The notes below the pieces were generated by a model. The model worked only from the letters and a program-made list of their open reading frames with translations. It ran no database searches and had not been told where the DNA came from. DNA of 64,000 nt from Rhizobiaceae bacterium (GTDB taxonomy: Bacteria; Pseudomonadota; Alphaproteobacteria; Rhizobiales; Rhizobiaceae): contig JAHBYV010000003.1 in NCBI GenBank assembly GCA_019635795.1, forward strand, positions 179,889 through 243,888, written 5' to 3'. This document shows, in pieces, positions 57,207 to 64,000 of the stretch. How positions within the stretch are numbered: the stretch's first letter is position 1; every line of letters begins with the position of its first letter. Position numbers and translations under genes: made by a program.

Positions 57207-57452
57207 TTGAGTAAGAAACACAATCGAGGAAATCCCGGCCGCAAGAATATCTACGAGGTATTTGGCCGCTGGAAACACAATGACGCGCTGGCTCATCTTG
57301 GTTCGCTCGAGGCGGCCAATATCGATCTCGCGCGGGCAAGAGCCATCATGCTGTACTCAGAACGTAGTTGGGTCGAACTTTGCATCGCTCCTGCGGGTTC
57401 TTTCATCAAACTCTTTGCTCATGAGGACGAGGTAACTCTCGGCTTTGCATGA
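57207..57452 (+). CDS. PaaB-like epoxidase bridging subunit
   Basis: An 81-residue protein. IYEVFGRWKHNDALAHLGSLEAANIDLARARA fits the PaaB pattern (YEVFVRG, HVGSLHAAD, ALENAR in E. coli), the subunit that bridges the PaaAC dimers. It is about 14 residues shorter than E. coli PaaB, missing part of the C terminus. Start is a TTG at 57207 with an AGGT site. Confidence 0.8.
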   Translation: MSKKHNRGNPGRKNIYEVFGRWKHNDALAHLGSLEAANIDLARARAIMLYSERSWVELCIAPAGSFIKLFAHEDEVTLGFA

Positions 57453-57676
57453 CATCGCCCAAGGTAAATTCAAAGCGGGGCGCATCAATAGCTGCGTTCT
57501 CCAGCGAACTCGACGGTAAGATCGAATGCCCCTGGTGCGGTTCGATGGATACGGTCGTGCGCAGTCCCTTCGGAGGCACCGTCTCCGAAGTGATGATGCA
57601 GTGCAAAGCCTGCAATAGCGGGTTTGGCTGGATGAAATGGCAGGGGATCAAGCCATCCTCGCCCTCTCGAAATTGA
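57449..57676 (+). CDS. PaaD C-terminal-like zinc-ribbon protein
   Basis: A 75-residue protein with two Cys pairs (CPWCGS and CKAC) spaced as a zinc ribbon, and the SPFGGTVSE stretch between them. This matches the C-terminal half of PaaD (CPRCxS, SEFGSTxCK, CDSC) as I recall it. With the MIP18 gene it makes a PaaD in two pieces. Its ATG overlaps the paaB-like stop (ATGA), so the two are coupled. Confidence 0.8.
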   Translation: MTSPKVNSKRGASIAAFSSELDGKIECPWCGSMDTVVRSPFGGTVSEVMMQCKACNSGFGWMKWQGIKPSSPSRN

Positions 57677-57689
57677 AGGAATTGAACAC

Positions 57690-58532
57690 ATGAGCAACTC
57701 GCTGCCCGACCTGTCGACTGCGATAAATGAACTGCTGTGCGTTGCTGACAGCAAATGGGTACTTGGCCACTGGTATATTAAAGTTATACCCAACGGGCGC
57801 TGTCTGCCTGATTTCAACGCGCTTTCCGGTATGGCTCAGGATGAACTTGGCCATACCCGCGCAATGTTCTCCTTCCTTGAGGAAGAAGAGCTTGTTCCTG
57901 TAAACCGTCTCGAATTTGATCGGCCAAGCACTGAAATCCACAACATGCAGTTGCTGGACGAGGCGCCGAAGAATTGGGCGGACTTCGTGGTGACCGCATA
58001 TCTGGCAGAGACCGCATTGTGGCGCCTTTTCTCGACCTTTGAAAATTCTGCCCATCCTGCAATCGCGAACATGGTGGATCAGTTTGGCCAGGAGTCGCGC
58101 TTCCATCATTTGTACTGCAAGGGATGGGTTCAGGCGTTCGACGAGAAGGATTTCGCCGAAGCCGCAGAGTCGATCAAGCAGCGCCTGCCACTGGCATTGG
58201 ATTGGTTCGGTTCGGACAGTTCCGACGATTCGCTCGTTGCGTCAGGCGTTCGCACAAGCTCAAGCGCAGATGCACGCACTGATTTCATCAATGCTGATGT
58301 GGCCGAGTTGCTGGAACTGCTCAACTTGCCCGCAGACACCAAGGTAGCGGCTGTAAACGGTGCGCGCGATGCCGCGCGTCGTCGCCCTGCAGGCTCTGCA
58401 ATGCCAGCGGAGCTCTGGGAATTTGTCCTGCCAACGAATGAGGACGCAATGATCGCACGCCGGCCTCTGCTGGTAAGCAGCACCGACAACGTTCTTTGGT
58501 CGGCTGACAATGTCCCTGAGCCGGTTCTCTAA
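57690..58532 (+). CDS. PaaC-like epoxidase structural subunit
   Basis: A 280-residue ferritin-like protein similar to PaaC, which pairs with PaaA. E. coli PaaC has lost its metal site (LLGQ where PaaA has DExGH). Here the place reads AQDELGH (Glu52, His55), with an acidic residue at 107 (AYLAET) and ESRFHH at 135-140, so more ligands remain. Whether it binds metal is open. Last gene of the operon, followed by a hairpin. Confidence 0.8.
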   Translation: MSNSLPDLSTAINELLCVADSKWVLGHWYIKVIPNGRCLPDFNALSGMAQDELGHTRAMFSFLEEEELVPVNRLEFDRPSTEIHNMQLLDEAPKNWADFVVTAYLAETALWRLFSTFENSAHPAIANMVDQFGQESRFHHLYCKGWVQAFDEKDFAEAAESIKQRLPLALDWFGSDSSDDSLVASGVRTSSSADARTDFINADVAELLELLNLPADTKVAAVNGARDAARRRPAGSAMPAELWEFVLPTNEDAMIARRPLLVSSTDNVLWSADNVPEPVL

Positions 58533-58563
58533 TCGGGATTTGCCTTCTGAGGCTTGAAATTGG

Positions 58564-58600
58564 AATGCGGGTTCGACCGATGGTCTGACCCGCATTTCTA
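58564..58600 (+). terminator. Hairpin after the paaC-like gene
   Basis: A nine-base perfect stem (58564-58572 with 58588-58596) with four more pairs inside (GACC/GGTC), followed by TTCTA. T-run is short; termination may be partial. Confidence 0.5.
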
Positions 58601-58681
58601 TGTCCCACGTTAGCAAAGCGCTGACGTTCTACTTTACTACCCGTATTGTGAACAGACGTTCATTTTTTCCGGCAACCCGGA

Positions 58682-58710
58682 TTGATACTAATCATACAGT
58701 ATGTTAATCG
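58682..58710 (+). promoter_or_regulatory. Promoter with operator copy 3 (transporter operon)
   Basis: TTGATA at 58682-58687 and TAATCG at 58705-58710, 17 bases apart. Operator copy 3 (58684-58703, GATACTA-N8-GTATG) overlaps the spacer. The flanks ATTGATACTA and GTATGTTAAT are identical to those of copy 2. Confidence 0.6.
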
Positions 58711-58904
58711 CGATTCCGTTGTAAGACAGTCTCTCTGCGAGAGAAACTATCTGCAACAAAGGGCAGGTAATGGAGTGCGGTTCGCCGCATCCACGGGCAG
58801 CCAGAAAATTTCATGGGAAGGAGCGTTGCCGCGATGTCGGTCTGCGGCGCGTAGTGAAGAAAATCGACCTGTCGGTCTCGGTTAATCCAGGGAGGAATTA
58901 CATA

Positions 58905-60107
58905 GTGAACCATCTGTTAAAGCGTCTTGCTGTTATGGGAACGTTGCTCGCCAGCACCGCACTGGCAAGTGCAGCTGACGGCCCGGTGAAATTGGGCGTT
59001 CTGAACGATCAGAGCGGAATTTACGCGGATTTGGCTGGTCCAGGTTCGGTGGAAGCTGCGCGCATGGCAGTTGAGGATTTTGGTGGCTCTGCGTTGGGCA
59101 AGCCGGTTGAGATCGTCGTGGGCGATCACCAGAACAAACCTGACATTGGATCAAGCATCGCTCGCCGTTGGTATGACACCGAAAACGTTGACGTTATTCT
59201 TGACGTTCCGACCTCAGGCGTTGCGCTCGCAATTCAGGAAATCACCCGTGATTCCAAGAAGCTGGCGCTCTTCTCCGGCTCAACCTCATCTGATCTGACA
59301 GGCAAGGCTTGCTCCCCCTATGGAGCGCAGTGGACCATCGACACCTATTCCGTGTCACGTAGTGTCGGCGGCGCGACCATTAAAGCAGGTGGTGACAGCT
59401 GGTTCTTCCTGACGGCCGACTTCGCTTTCGGCCACGCCATGGAGCGTGACACGATCAAGGTGATTGAAGACAATGGCGGAAAGGTCGTTGGCACGCTGAA
59501 GCACCCGAACGGGACGAATGATTTCTCGTCCTATCTGTTGCAGGCGCAGGGATCCGGCGCAAAGATCATCGGCCTGGCGAATGCAGGTGGCGACACCATC
59601 AACTCGATCAAGCAGGCACGCGAGTTCGGCATCACCGGACAGCAGCAGATGGCCGCGCTTCTTCTTTTCATGTCAGACGTTCACAGTCTTGGACTCGATG
59701 CTGCTCAGGGCACCTATCTCGCTTCGGCGTTCTACTGGGATCTGAACGATGAAACGCGTGAGTGGAGCAAGCGCTTCCATGAACGTACGGGCCGTATGCC
59801 GACGCAGATGCAGGCAGGTGTGTACAGCTCCACTCTGCATTACCTCAAAGCCGTTGAAAAGCTCGGAACCAAAGACTCCGAAAAGGTCATGGCTGAGATG
59901 AAGGCGACGCCTATCAACGACTTCATGACCAAAGACGGCGTGCTGCGCGAAGATGGTCGCGTTATTCGCGACATCTACCTGTTCCAGGTGAAGTCTCCGA
60001 GTGAATCCTCCGGTGAGTGGGACTATTTCAAGCTGATCTCGACCATCCCCGGTGAAGAAGCATTCCGCCCACTCGATCAGGGCGGCTGCGAGTTCGTCAA
60101 GAAATAG
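58905..60107 (+). CDS. ABC transporter substrate-binding protein, LIV family (Paa-like cluster)
   Basis: A 400-residue type I periplasmic binding protein. A signal peptide spans about residues 1-23 (likely cut after ASA). The mature protein starts GPVKLGVLNDQSG, typical of the aromatic/branched-chain group. A GTG start at 58905 with GGGAGG upstream. Its own promoter carries the same operator as the oxygenase operon, so it probably captures the substrate of that pathway. Confidence 0.9.
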   Translation: MNHLLKRLAVMGTLLASTALASAADGPVKLGVLNDQSGIYADLAGPGSVEAARMAVEDFGGSALGKPVEIVVGDHQNKPDIGSSIARRWYDTENVDVILDVPTSGVALAIQEITRDSKKLALFSGSTSSDLTGKACSPYGAQWTIDTYSVSRSVGGATIKAGGDSWFFLTADFAFGHAMERDTIKVIEDNGGKVVGTLKHPNGTNDFSSYLLQAQGSGAKIIGLANAGGDTINSIKQAREFGITGQQQMAALLLFMSDVHSLGLDAAQGTYLASAFYWDLNDETREWSKRFHERTGRMPTQMQAGVYSSTLHYLKAVEKLGTKDSEKVMAEMKATPINDFMTKDGVLREDGRVIRDIYLFQVKSPSESSGEWDYFKLISTIPGEEAFRPLDQGGCEFVKK

Positions 60108-60124
60108 GCTGAGGATAGGCGTTC

Positions 60125-60242
60125 GCGCTTTGCTTGCGGAAAGTTGTCCTGGGTAGCAAAGCGCGACTGCCATCAAATCCTCGCCAGCGCGATCCGGCAG
60201 ATCCTGCATCCTGACTGTTGCAGATACAGATGCGCCGGATCG
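60125..60242 (+). promoter_or_regulatory. Two intercistronic stem-loops after the binding-protein gene
   Basis: A ten-base perfect stem (60125-60134 with 60155-60164, 20-base loop) and a second of nine bases (60190-60198 with 60234-60242) with an inner GCATC/GATGC pair (60206-60210 with 60229-60233). Neither has a T-run. They lie between the binding protein and the ATPase genes and may protect the upstream mRNA. Confidence 0.5.
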
Positions 60243-60275
60243 GCAAACCTCCATTCCTATCGGAGAGACACAATC

Positions 60276-60347
60276 ATGGTGACGGACATGATTTTCCTGT
60301 CGAATGATGCACCGATGGCCTTCAGGCGAGACTCCCGCCATGGATAA
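60276..60347 (+). CDS. Possible 23-residue leader peptide before the LivG-like gene
   Basis: A short frame with a good ribosome site (CGGAGAGA) starts at ATG 60276 and ends at TAA 60347, eight bases into the LivG-like gene, whose own ribosome site is weak. The peptide has no recognised motif. It may serve to couple translation of the ATPase gene. No conservation evidence is available here. Confidence 0.35.
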   Translation: MVTDMIFLSNDAPMAFRRDSRHG

Positions 60348-61095
60348 CGGTGTTATTCTCTCGGCTGAGAAGCTGACCAAGGAGTTCAAGGGCTTTTACG
60401 CCGTTGAAGAAGTCGATCTTACGGTTAGGCGCGGGCAGATTCATTCCCTGATCGGGCCAAATGGCGCGGGAAAGACAACCTGCTTCAATCTGCTGACAAA
60501 GGTTCTTTCGCCGACGAGTGGCCGCATCACCTACAAGGGCAACGATATCACTGCTATGTCGCCGGCTGACATTGCACGACAGGGCCTTGTGCGCTCTTTC
60601 CAGATTTCAGCCGTGTTTCCTCAGATGACAGCGCTGCAGAATGTCCGTATTGCGCTGCAGCGGCGGCGTGGAGATTCGTTCGATTTCTGGCGCTCGGACG
60701 ATGTGCTTTCCAACTACAACGACGAGGCCCGCCATCTTCTGGCAGATGTAGGGCTGGAAGAGTTTGAAAATACAAACGCGGCCGATCTTTCTTATGGGCG
60801 CAAACGGGCTCTGGAAATTGCCACAACGCTAGCCCTCAATCCTGAGATGCTGCTGCTGGATGAGCCAATGGCAGGCATGGCTCACGAAGACATCGACCGC
60901 ATCGCTACGCTGATAAAGCGTATCTCCGCAAATCGCACCATTCTCATGGTCGAGCACAATCTATCGGTCGTGGCGTCACTCTCAGACACGATAACCGTTC
61001 TCGCGCGCGGCAAGGTGCTTGCCGAAGGCGATTACGAGACAGTTTCAAAAGATCCGCGCGTGATCGAAGCCTATATAGGTACGGGCCATGGCTGA
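60340..61095 (+). CDS. Branched-chain-type ABC transporter ATPase (LivG-like), Paa-like cluster
   Basis: A 251-residue ABC ATPase with Walker A GPNGAGKTT, the LivG-type signature LSYGRKR and Walker B MLLLDEPMAGM. The ATG at 60340 gives the usual N terminus. Pairs with the next gene, which it overlaps by eight bases. Confidence 0.92.
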   Translation: MDNGVILSAEKLTKEFKGFYAVEEVDLTVRRGQIHSLIGPNGAGKTTCFNLLTKVLSPTSGRITYKGNDITAMSPADIARQGLVRSFQISAVFPQMTALQNVRIALQRRRGDSFDFWRSDDVLSNYNDEARHLLADVGLEEFENTNAADLSYGRKRALEIATTLALNPEMLLLDEPMAGMAHEDIDRIATLIKRISANRTILMVEHNLSVVASLSDTITVLARGKVLAEGDYETVSKDPRVIEAYIGTGHG

Positions 61096-61831
61096 AGCAT
61101 CATTGCATGAAAAGACCGCAGCCTCCAAAGACGGGCCTTTGTTAAACGTCCGTGGACTGGAAGCCTGGTACGGCGACAGTCAGGTTCTTCACGGCATAGA
61201 TTTTGATGTGAAGCCCGGTGAAGTCGTGACGCTGCTCGGGCGCAACGGCGCTGGCAAGACAACTACGCTCAAAGCGATCATGGGCATCATGGCCAAGCGC
61301 AAGGGATCGGTTCAGTTTCAGGGTAAGGAGCTGATCAATCTTGCCGCACGCCATGTCGCGCGGCACGGTATTGCTTTCTGTCCCGAGGAACGCGGCATAT
61401 TCTCATCCTTGTCCGTCAAGGAAAATCTGCTTTTACCGCCCCAGATCATGCCGGGGGGAATGAGCGTCGAGCAAATATTCGAGCTGTTTCCGAACCTCAA
61501 GGAAAGGCTTGGAAGTCAGGGCACAAGGCTTTCTGGCGGCGAGCAGCAAATGCTGGCGCTTGGCCGGATCATGCGCACTGGCGCGAAATTCCTGCTTCTG
61601 GATGAACCAAGCGAGGGGTTGGCTCCTGTCATCATTCAGCAAATCGGCCGCACAATCTCTCGCCTCAAGCAGGACGGGTTCACCATAGTTCTGGTCGAGC
61701 AGAACTTCCATTTTGCTTCGAAGGTCGCCGATCGCCATTTCGTGGTCGAGCACGGCAAGGTGATCGACATGATACCGAACGATCAGCTCGACTCGAGCAT
61801 CGATAAGCTGCACGCATATCTGGGGGTGTGA
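61088..61831 (+). CDS. Branched-chain-type ABC transporter ATPase (LivF-like), Paa-like cluster
   Basis: A 247-residue ABC ATPase with Walker A GRNGAGKTT, signature LSGGEQQ and Walker B LLLDEPSEGLAP. It has a 15-residue N-terminal extension compared with many LivF proteins. Starts within the end of the LivG-like gene. Confidence 0.92.
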   Translation: MAEASLHEKTAASKDGPLLNVRGLEAWYGDSQVLHGIDFDVKPGEVVTLLGRNGAGKTTTLKAIMGIMAKRKGSVQFQGKELINLAARHVARHGIAFCPEERGIFSSLSVKENLLLPPQIMPGGMSVEQIFELFPNLKERLGSQGTRLSGGEQQMLALGRIMRTGAKFLLLDEPSEGLAPVIIQQIGRTISRLKQDGFTIVLVEQNFHFASKVADRHFVVEHGKVIDMIPNDQLDSSIDKLHAYLGV

Positions 61832-61835
61832 GGGC

Positions 61836-62723
61836 ATGTTTGAAATTTTCGGAATCCCCTCTCAGGCCCTGTTCGGGCAATTGCTGCTGGGTCTGATTAA
61901 CGGGTCGTTTTACGCAATTCTGTCGCTTGGCCTCGCGGTCATTTTCGGATTACTGAACATCATTAACTTCACGCACGGCGCACAATACATGCTTGGCGCT
62001 TTTGTCGCGTGGATGTTGCTGACCTATTTCGGGATTGGCTACTGGTGGGCGCTGATTCTGGCTCCGGTTCTTGTTGCTGTTACCGGCGTGATCCTGGAAC
62101 GATTGCTGATCTCACGGCTTTATCAGCTCGACCATCTCTATGGATTACTCCTCACTTTTGGCGTCGCTCTGATAGTTCAGGGTGTGCTGCGCAATCACTA
62201 TGGCATTTCGGGTATGCCATATTCGATTCCGGAAGAACTCTCGGGAGCCATGAATCTCGGGTTTATGTTCTTGCCGGTCTACCGCGGTTGGGTGGTGGTG
62301 GCTTCGCTCGTTGTATGCTTGGGCACCTGGTTTGTGATCGAAAAAACGCGACTCGGAGCCTACCTGCGTGCAGCAACCGAAAATCCGGCGCTGGTCGGCG
62401 CTTTCGGCATAAACGTCCCCCGGATGATAACCTTGACCTATGGCTTCGGCGTTGCTCTTGCGGCGTTCGCCGGGGTGCTCGCTGCGCCTATCTATTCGGT
62501 CAATCCGAATATGGGTGCTGACCTGATTATCGTCGTCTTCGCCGTGGTCGTCATTGGCGGAATGGGGTCGATTCTGGGTGCTATCGCCACAGGCTTCGGG
62601 CTTGGTTTGGTCGAAGGATTGACCAAGGTTTTCTACCCGGAAGCCTCCTCGGTGGTCATCTTCGTTATCATGGCCATCGTGCTTCTGGTCAAACCTGCCG
62701 GCCTATTCGGGAGAGCTTCATGA
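61836..62723 (+). CDS. Branched-chain-type ABC transporter permease (LivH-like), Paa-like cluster
   Basis: A 295-residue permease of about eight hydrophobic segments with LivH marks LGLAVIFGLLNIINFTHGA and VVIGGMGSILGAI. It starts five bases after the LivF-like stop and overlaps the LivM-like gene by four bases. Confidence 0.92.
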   Translation: MFEIFGIPSQALFGQLLLGLINGSFYAILSLGLAVIFGLLNIINFTHGAQYMLGAFVAWMLLTYFGIGYWWALILAPVLVAVTGVILERLLISRLYQLDHLYGLLLTFGVALIVQGVLRNHYGISGMPYSIPEELSGAMNLGFMFLPVYRGWVVVASLVVCLGTWFVIEKTRLGAYLRAATENPALVGAFGINVPRMITLTYGFGVALAAFAGVLAAPIYSVNPNMGADLIIVVFAVVVIGGMGSILGAIATGFGLGLVEGLTKVFYPEASSVVIFVIMAIVLLVKPAGLFGRAS

Positions 62724-63724
62724 TGAGCGCTGTTGTTGAAGGCAAAGCCGCATCTTCCCATGCGGAAACCGGTAGGACGGCAAAGTCCCGTAGCCATATG
62801 GCGCTGTTTCTGGCCCTGCTGGCTGCCGGGTTGGTTGCTCCATTCTTCCTCTATCCCGTTTTCATAATGAAGGTGCTTTGCTTTGCGTTGTTTGCGTGCG
62901 CCTTCAATCTCCTGCTGGGCTATGGAGGTTTGCTGTCGTTTGGCCATGCTGCCTATTTCGGTGGCGCCAGCTACATCACGGCCCATGCCGCGAAGGTTTG
63001 GGGTTTGACCCCTGAACTCGCAATACTGGTCGGCACGCTAGCAGCCGCCGTACTTGGGCTGGCGATTGGCGCACTCTCGATCCGCAGGCAGGGCATTTAC
63101 TTTGCAATGGTCACGCTTGCATTCGCCCAAATGGTCTACTTCATCTCCTTGCAGGTTCCGTTTACGGGCGGAGAGGACGGAATTCAGGCTGTTCCGCGCG
63201 GCGAACTGTTTGGCCTAATAAGTCTGAAGTCAGACTTCTCGCTCTATTATGTGGTCCTGGCGATCACTTTTGGGGGCTTGCTGGCGATGCATCGCATCAT
63301 CCACTCACCCTTCGGCCAGGTGCTGACTGCGATCCGTGAAAATGAGGCTAGAGCCATCTCGCTGGGTTACAGGGTCAATCGTTACAAACTCATGGTGTTT
63401 GTTCTGTCCGCAACTCTGGCTGGTCTGGCCGGTTCAACGAAGGCCATTGTCTTTCAGGTTGCCTCTCTCACAGACGTTCACTGGTCAATGTCGGGTGAGG
63501 TTGTTCTCATGACGCTGATTGGCGGCATGGGTACATTCTTTGGACCGGTCGTTGGAGCCGCAGTCATTGTTACGATGCAGAACTATCTGGCATCGTTCGG
63601 GGCGTGGGTCACGGTCATACAGGGCGCAATCTTCGTGGTGTGCGTATTGCTGTTCCGGGAAGGAATTGTTGGCAAGGCCGCCAGCATTTTCAAGAAGTTC
63701 GGCGCGGCGGTCCGCAAGTCGTGA
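62720..63724 (+). CDS. Branched-chain-type ABC transporter permease (LivM-like), Paa-like cluster
   Basis: A 334-residue permease with about nine hydrophobic segments, FNLLLGYGGLLSFGHAAYFGG and the ATPase-contact loop AIRENEARAISLGY. The N-terminal 25 residues are polar and cytoplasmic. Two adjacent ATGs (62720, 62723) could serve as start. Confidence 0.92.
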   Translation: MMSAVVEGKAASSHAETGRTAKSRSHMALFLALLAAGLVAPFFLYPVFIMKVLCFALFACAFNLLLGYGGLLSFGHAAYFGGASYITAHAAKVWGLTPELAILVGTLAAAVLGLAIGALSIRRQGIYFAMVTLAFAQMVYFISLQVPFTGGEDGIQAVPRGELFGLISLKSDFSLYYVVLAITFGGLLAMHRIIHSPFGQVLTAIRENEARAISLGYRVNRYKLMVFVLSATLAGLAGSTKAIVFQVASLTDVHWSMSGEVVLMTLIGGMGTFFGPVVGAAVIVTMQNYLASFGAWVTVIQGAIFVVCVLLFREGIVGKAASIFKKFGAAVRKS

Positions 63725-63748
63725 ACCTCGCTTTGCGCAGAAGGTGTG

Positions 63749-64000
63749 ATGTCCATGAGTGAAAATCCTGATGTCATTGTCCTGAAGGAAGGGCGCGTGG
63801 CTCGCTTGCGCCTGAATCGGCCGGATAGACGCAACGCCATTGCATGGACGATGGTCTCCAACTTGATAGAAATCGTTCAGGACTTCGAACGGGATAAGTC
63901 GATCGAAGCGGTTGTCCTTGAGGGCACAGGCGAGCATTTCTGTGCCGGTGGGGATATTCGAAAGTACATCGAACTGGTTGAAACGCCGGAAGCGTTCATC
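63749..64000 (+). CDS. Enoyl-CoA hydratase/isomerase (crotonase), N-terminal part
   Basis: The first 84 residues of a crotonase-superfamily enzyme; the rest is outside the window. LRLNRPDRRNAIAWTMV is the family start and GEHFCAGGDI the first oxyanion-hole block. It lies 24 bases after the LivM-like gene in the same direction, so it probably belongs to the same operon and acts on a CoA thioester of the imported compound. ATGs at 63749 and 63755 are both possible. Confidence 0.88.
   Translation, partial: MSMSENPDVIVLKEGRVARLRLNRPDRRNAIAWTMVSNLIEIVQDFERDKSIEAVVLEGTGEHFCAGGDIRKYIELVETPEAFI

Larger units (their letters stand above)
58533..58904. other. 372-base region between the paaC-like gene and the transporter operon
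   Basis: No supported protein gene. It holds a hairpin terminator candidate (58564-58596), a promoter with operator copy 3 (58682-58710) and a leader of about 190 bases before the binding-protein start. Confidence 0.65.

Noticed and set aside
55912-58532. Assignment as canonical phenylacetate paaABCD operon
   Set aside because: PaaD is split, PaaB is shorter, PaaC keeps metal residues that E. coli PaaC lacks, and no paaE, paaK or paaG follows in the window. A related but distinct pathway is more likely.
58770-58904. Extended N terminus of the binding protein from an ATG at 58770
   Set aside because: It would put 45 polar residues before a normal signal peptide; the GTG at 58905 has a strong ribosome site.
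1-64000. CRISPR arrays, insertion sequences or prophage genes
   Set aside because: No spaced direct repeats, transposase, integrase or phage structural genes were recognised on either strand.

Overview
The window looks like a chromosome segment of an alphaproteobacterium of the order Hyphomicrobiales, probably close to Brucella/Ochrobactrum. This is an inference from gene content and order: dnaK-dnaJ with an alphaproteobacterial RpoH promoter, pmtA phospholipid N-methyltransferase, a BTLCP transglutaminase-like protein, an fzlA/queG pair, an NDUFA9-type protein next to uppP, and a lysine/alanine-rich H1-like protein. No 16S or other phylogenetic marker was available. Genes are tightly packed, often with 4-base or 8-base start/stop overlaps. 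I saw no insertion sequence, prophage, CRISPR array or clear pseudogene.

Region 1 (1-10.8 kb) is mostly housekeeping: a truncated membrane protein gene, a DUF2852 gene, dnaK, dnaJ, pmtA, a flavin reductase, pyrF, a DUF1330 gene, an intracellular PHA depolymerase with a TGC-rich dyad upstream, a transglutaminase-like cysteine peptidase, an EamA transporter and class II aldolase. Region 2 (10.9-19.9 kb, all leftward) runs MATE transporter, pncB, an unrecognised 12-TM protein and a complete branched-chain-type ABC importer. Region 3 (20.0-41.1 kb) holds further core genes: a ferredoxin reductase, a NhaD-like antiporter, a D,D-carboxypeptidase, comM, a mutarotase-like/P-loop kinase pair, the H1-like protein, a KAS/ACP pair, an NDUFA9-like protein, a TSUP permease, uppP, fzlA, queG, an epimerase, mepA, mgsA, glk, an ABC exporter, dapB, gpmA and tRNA-Leu(CAG).

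Region 4 (41.2-51.4 kb) is a ten-gene leftward polyol operon. It contains an ABC importer, a SorC-type regulator, a D-ribulokinase-like FGGY kinase, a protein very similar to ribitol 2-dehydrogenase, a xylitol/sorbitol-type dehydrogenase, a TIM-barrel isomerase/epimerase-like protein and a SIS protein resembling 6-phospho-3-hexuloisomerase. Ribitol to D-ribulose to D-ribulose 5-phosphate is the clearest route; the SIS and TIM-barrel genes suggest a second substrate. A dyad upstream is a good candidate operator. Three small genes (VanZ-like, glycine-zipper lipoprotein, DUF488) separate this from region 5.

Region 5 (53.0-64.0 kb, continuing past the end) is the most unusual part. It is a phenylacetyl-CoA-epoxidase-like cluster (paaA-, paaD-, paaB- and paaC-like) in which PaaD is split into a MIP18-domain gene and a zinc-ribbon gene around paaB. 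Divergent from it is an operon with two MaoC hydratase genes and an aldehyde dehydrogenase, the two activities fused in PaaZ. Downstream lie a dedicated branched-chain-type ABC importer and a crotonase that runs off the window. Three 20-bp copies of one motif (GATACTA, 8 bases, GTATG) sit in the promoter regions of all three transcription units, which points to one regulon. I infer an undescribed aerobic CoA-thioester pathway for an imported acid; the substrate cannot be read from the sequence.
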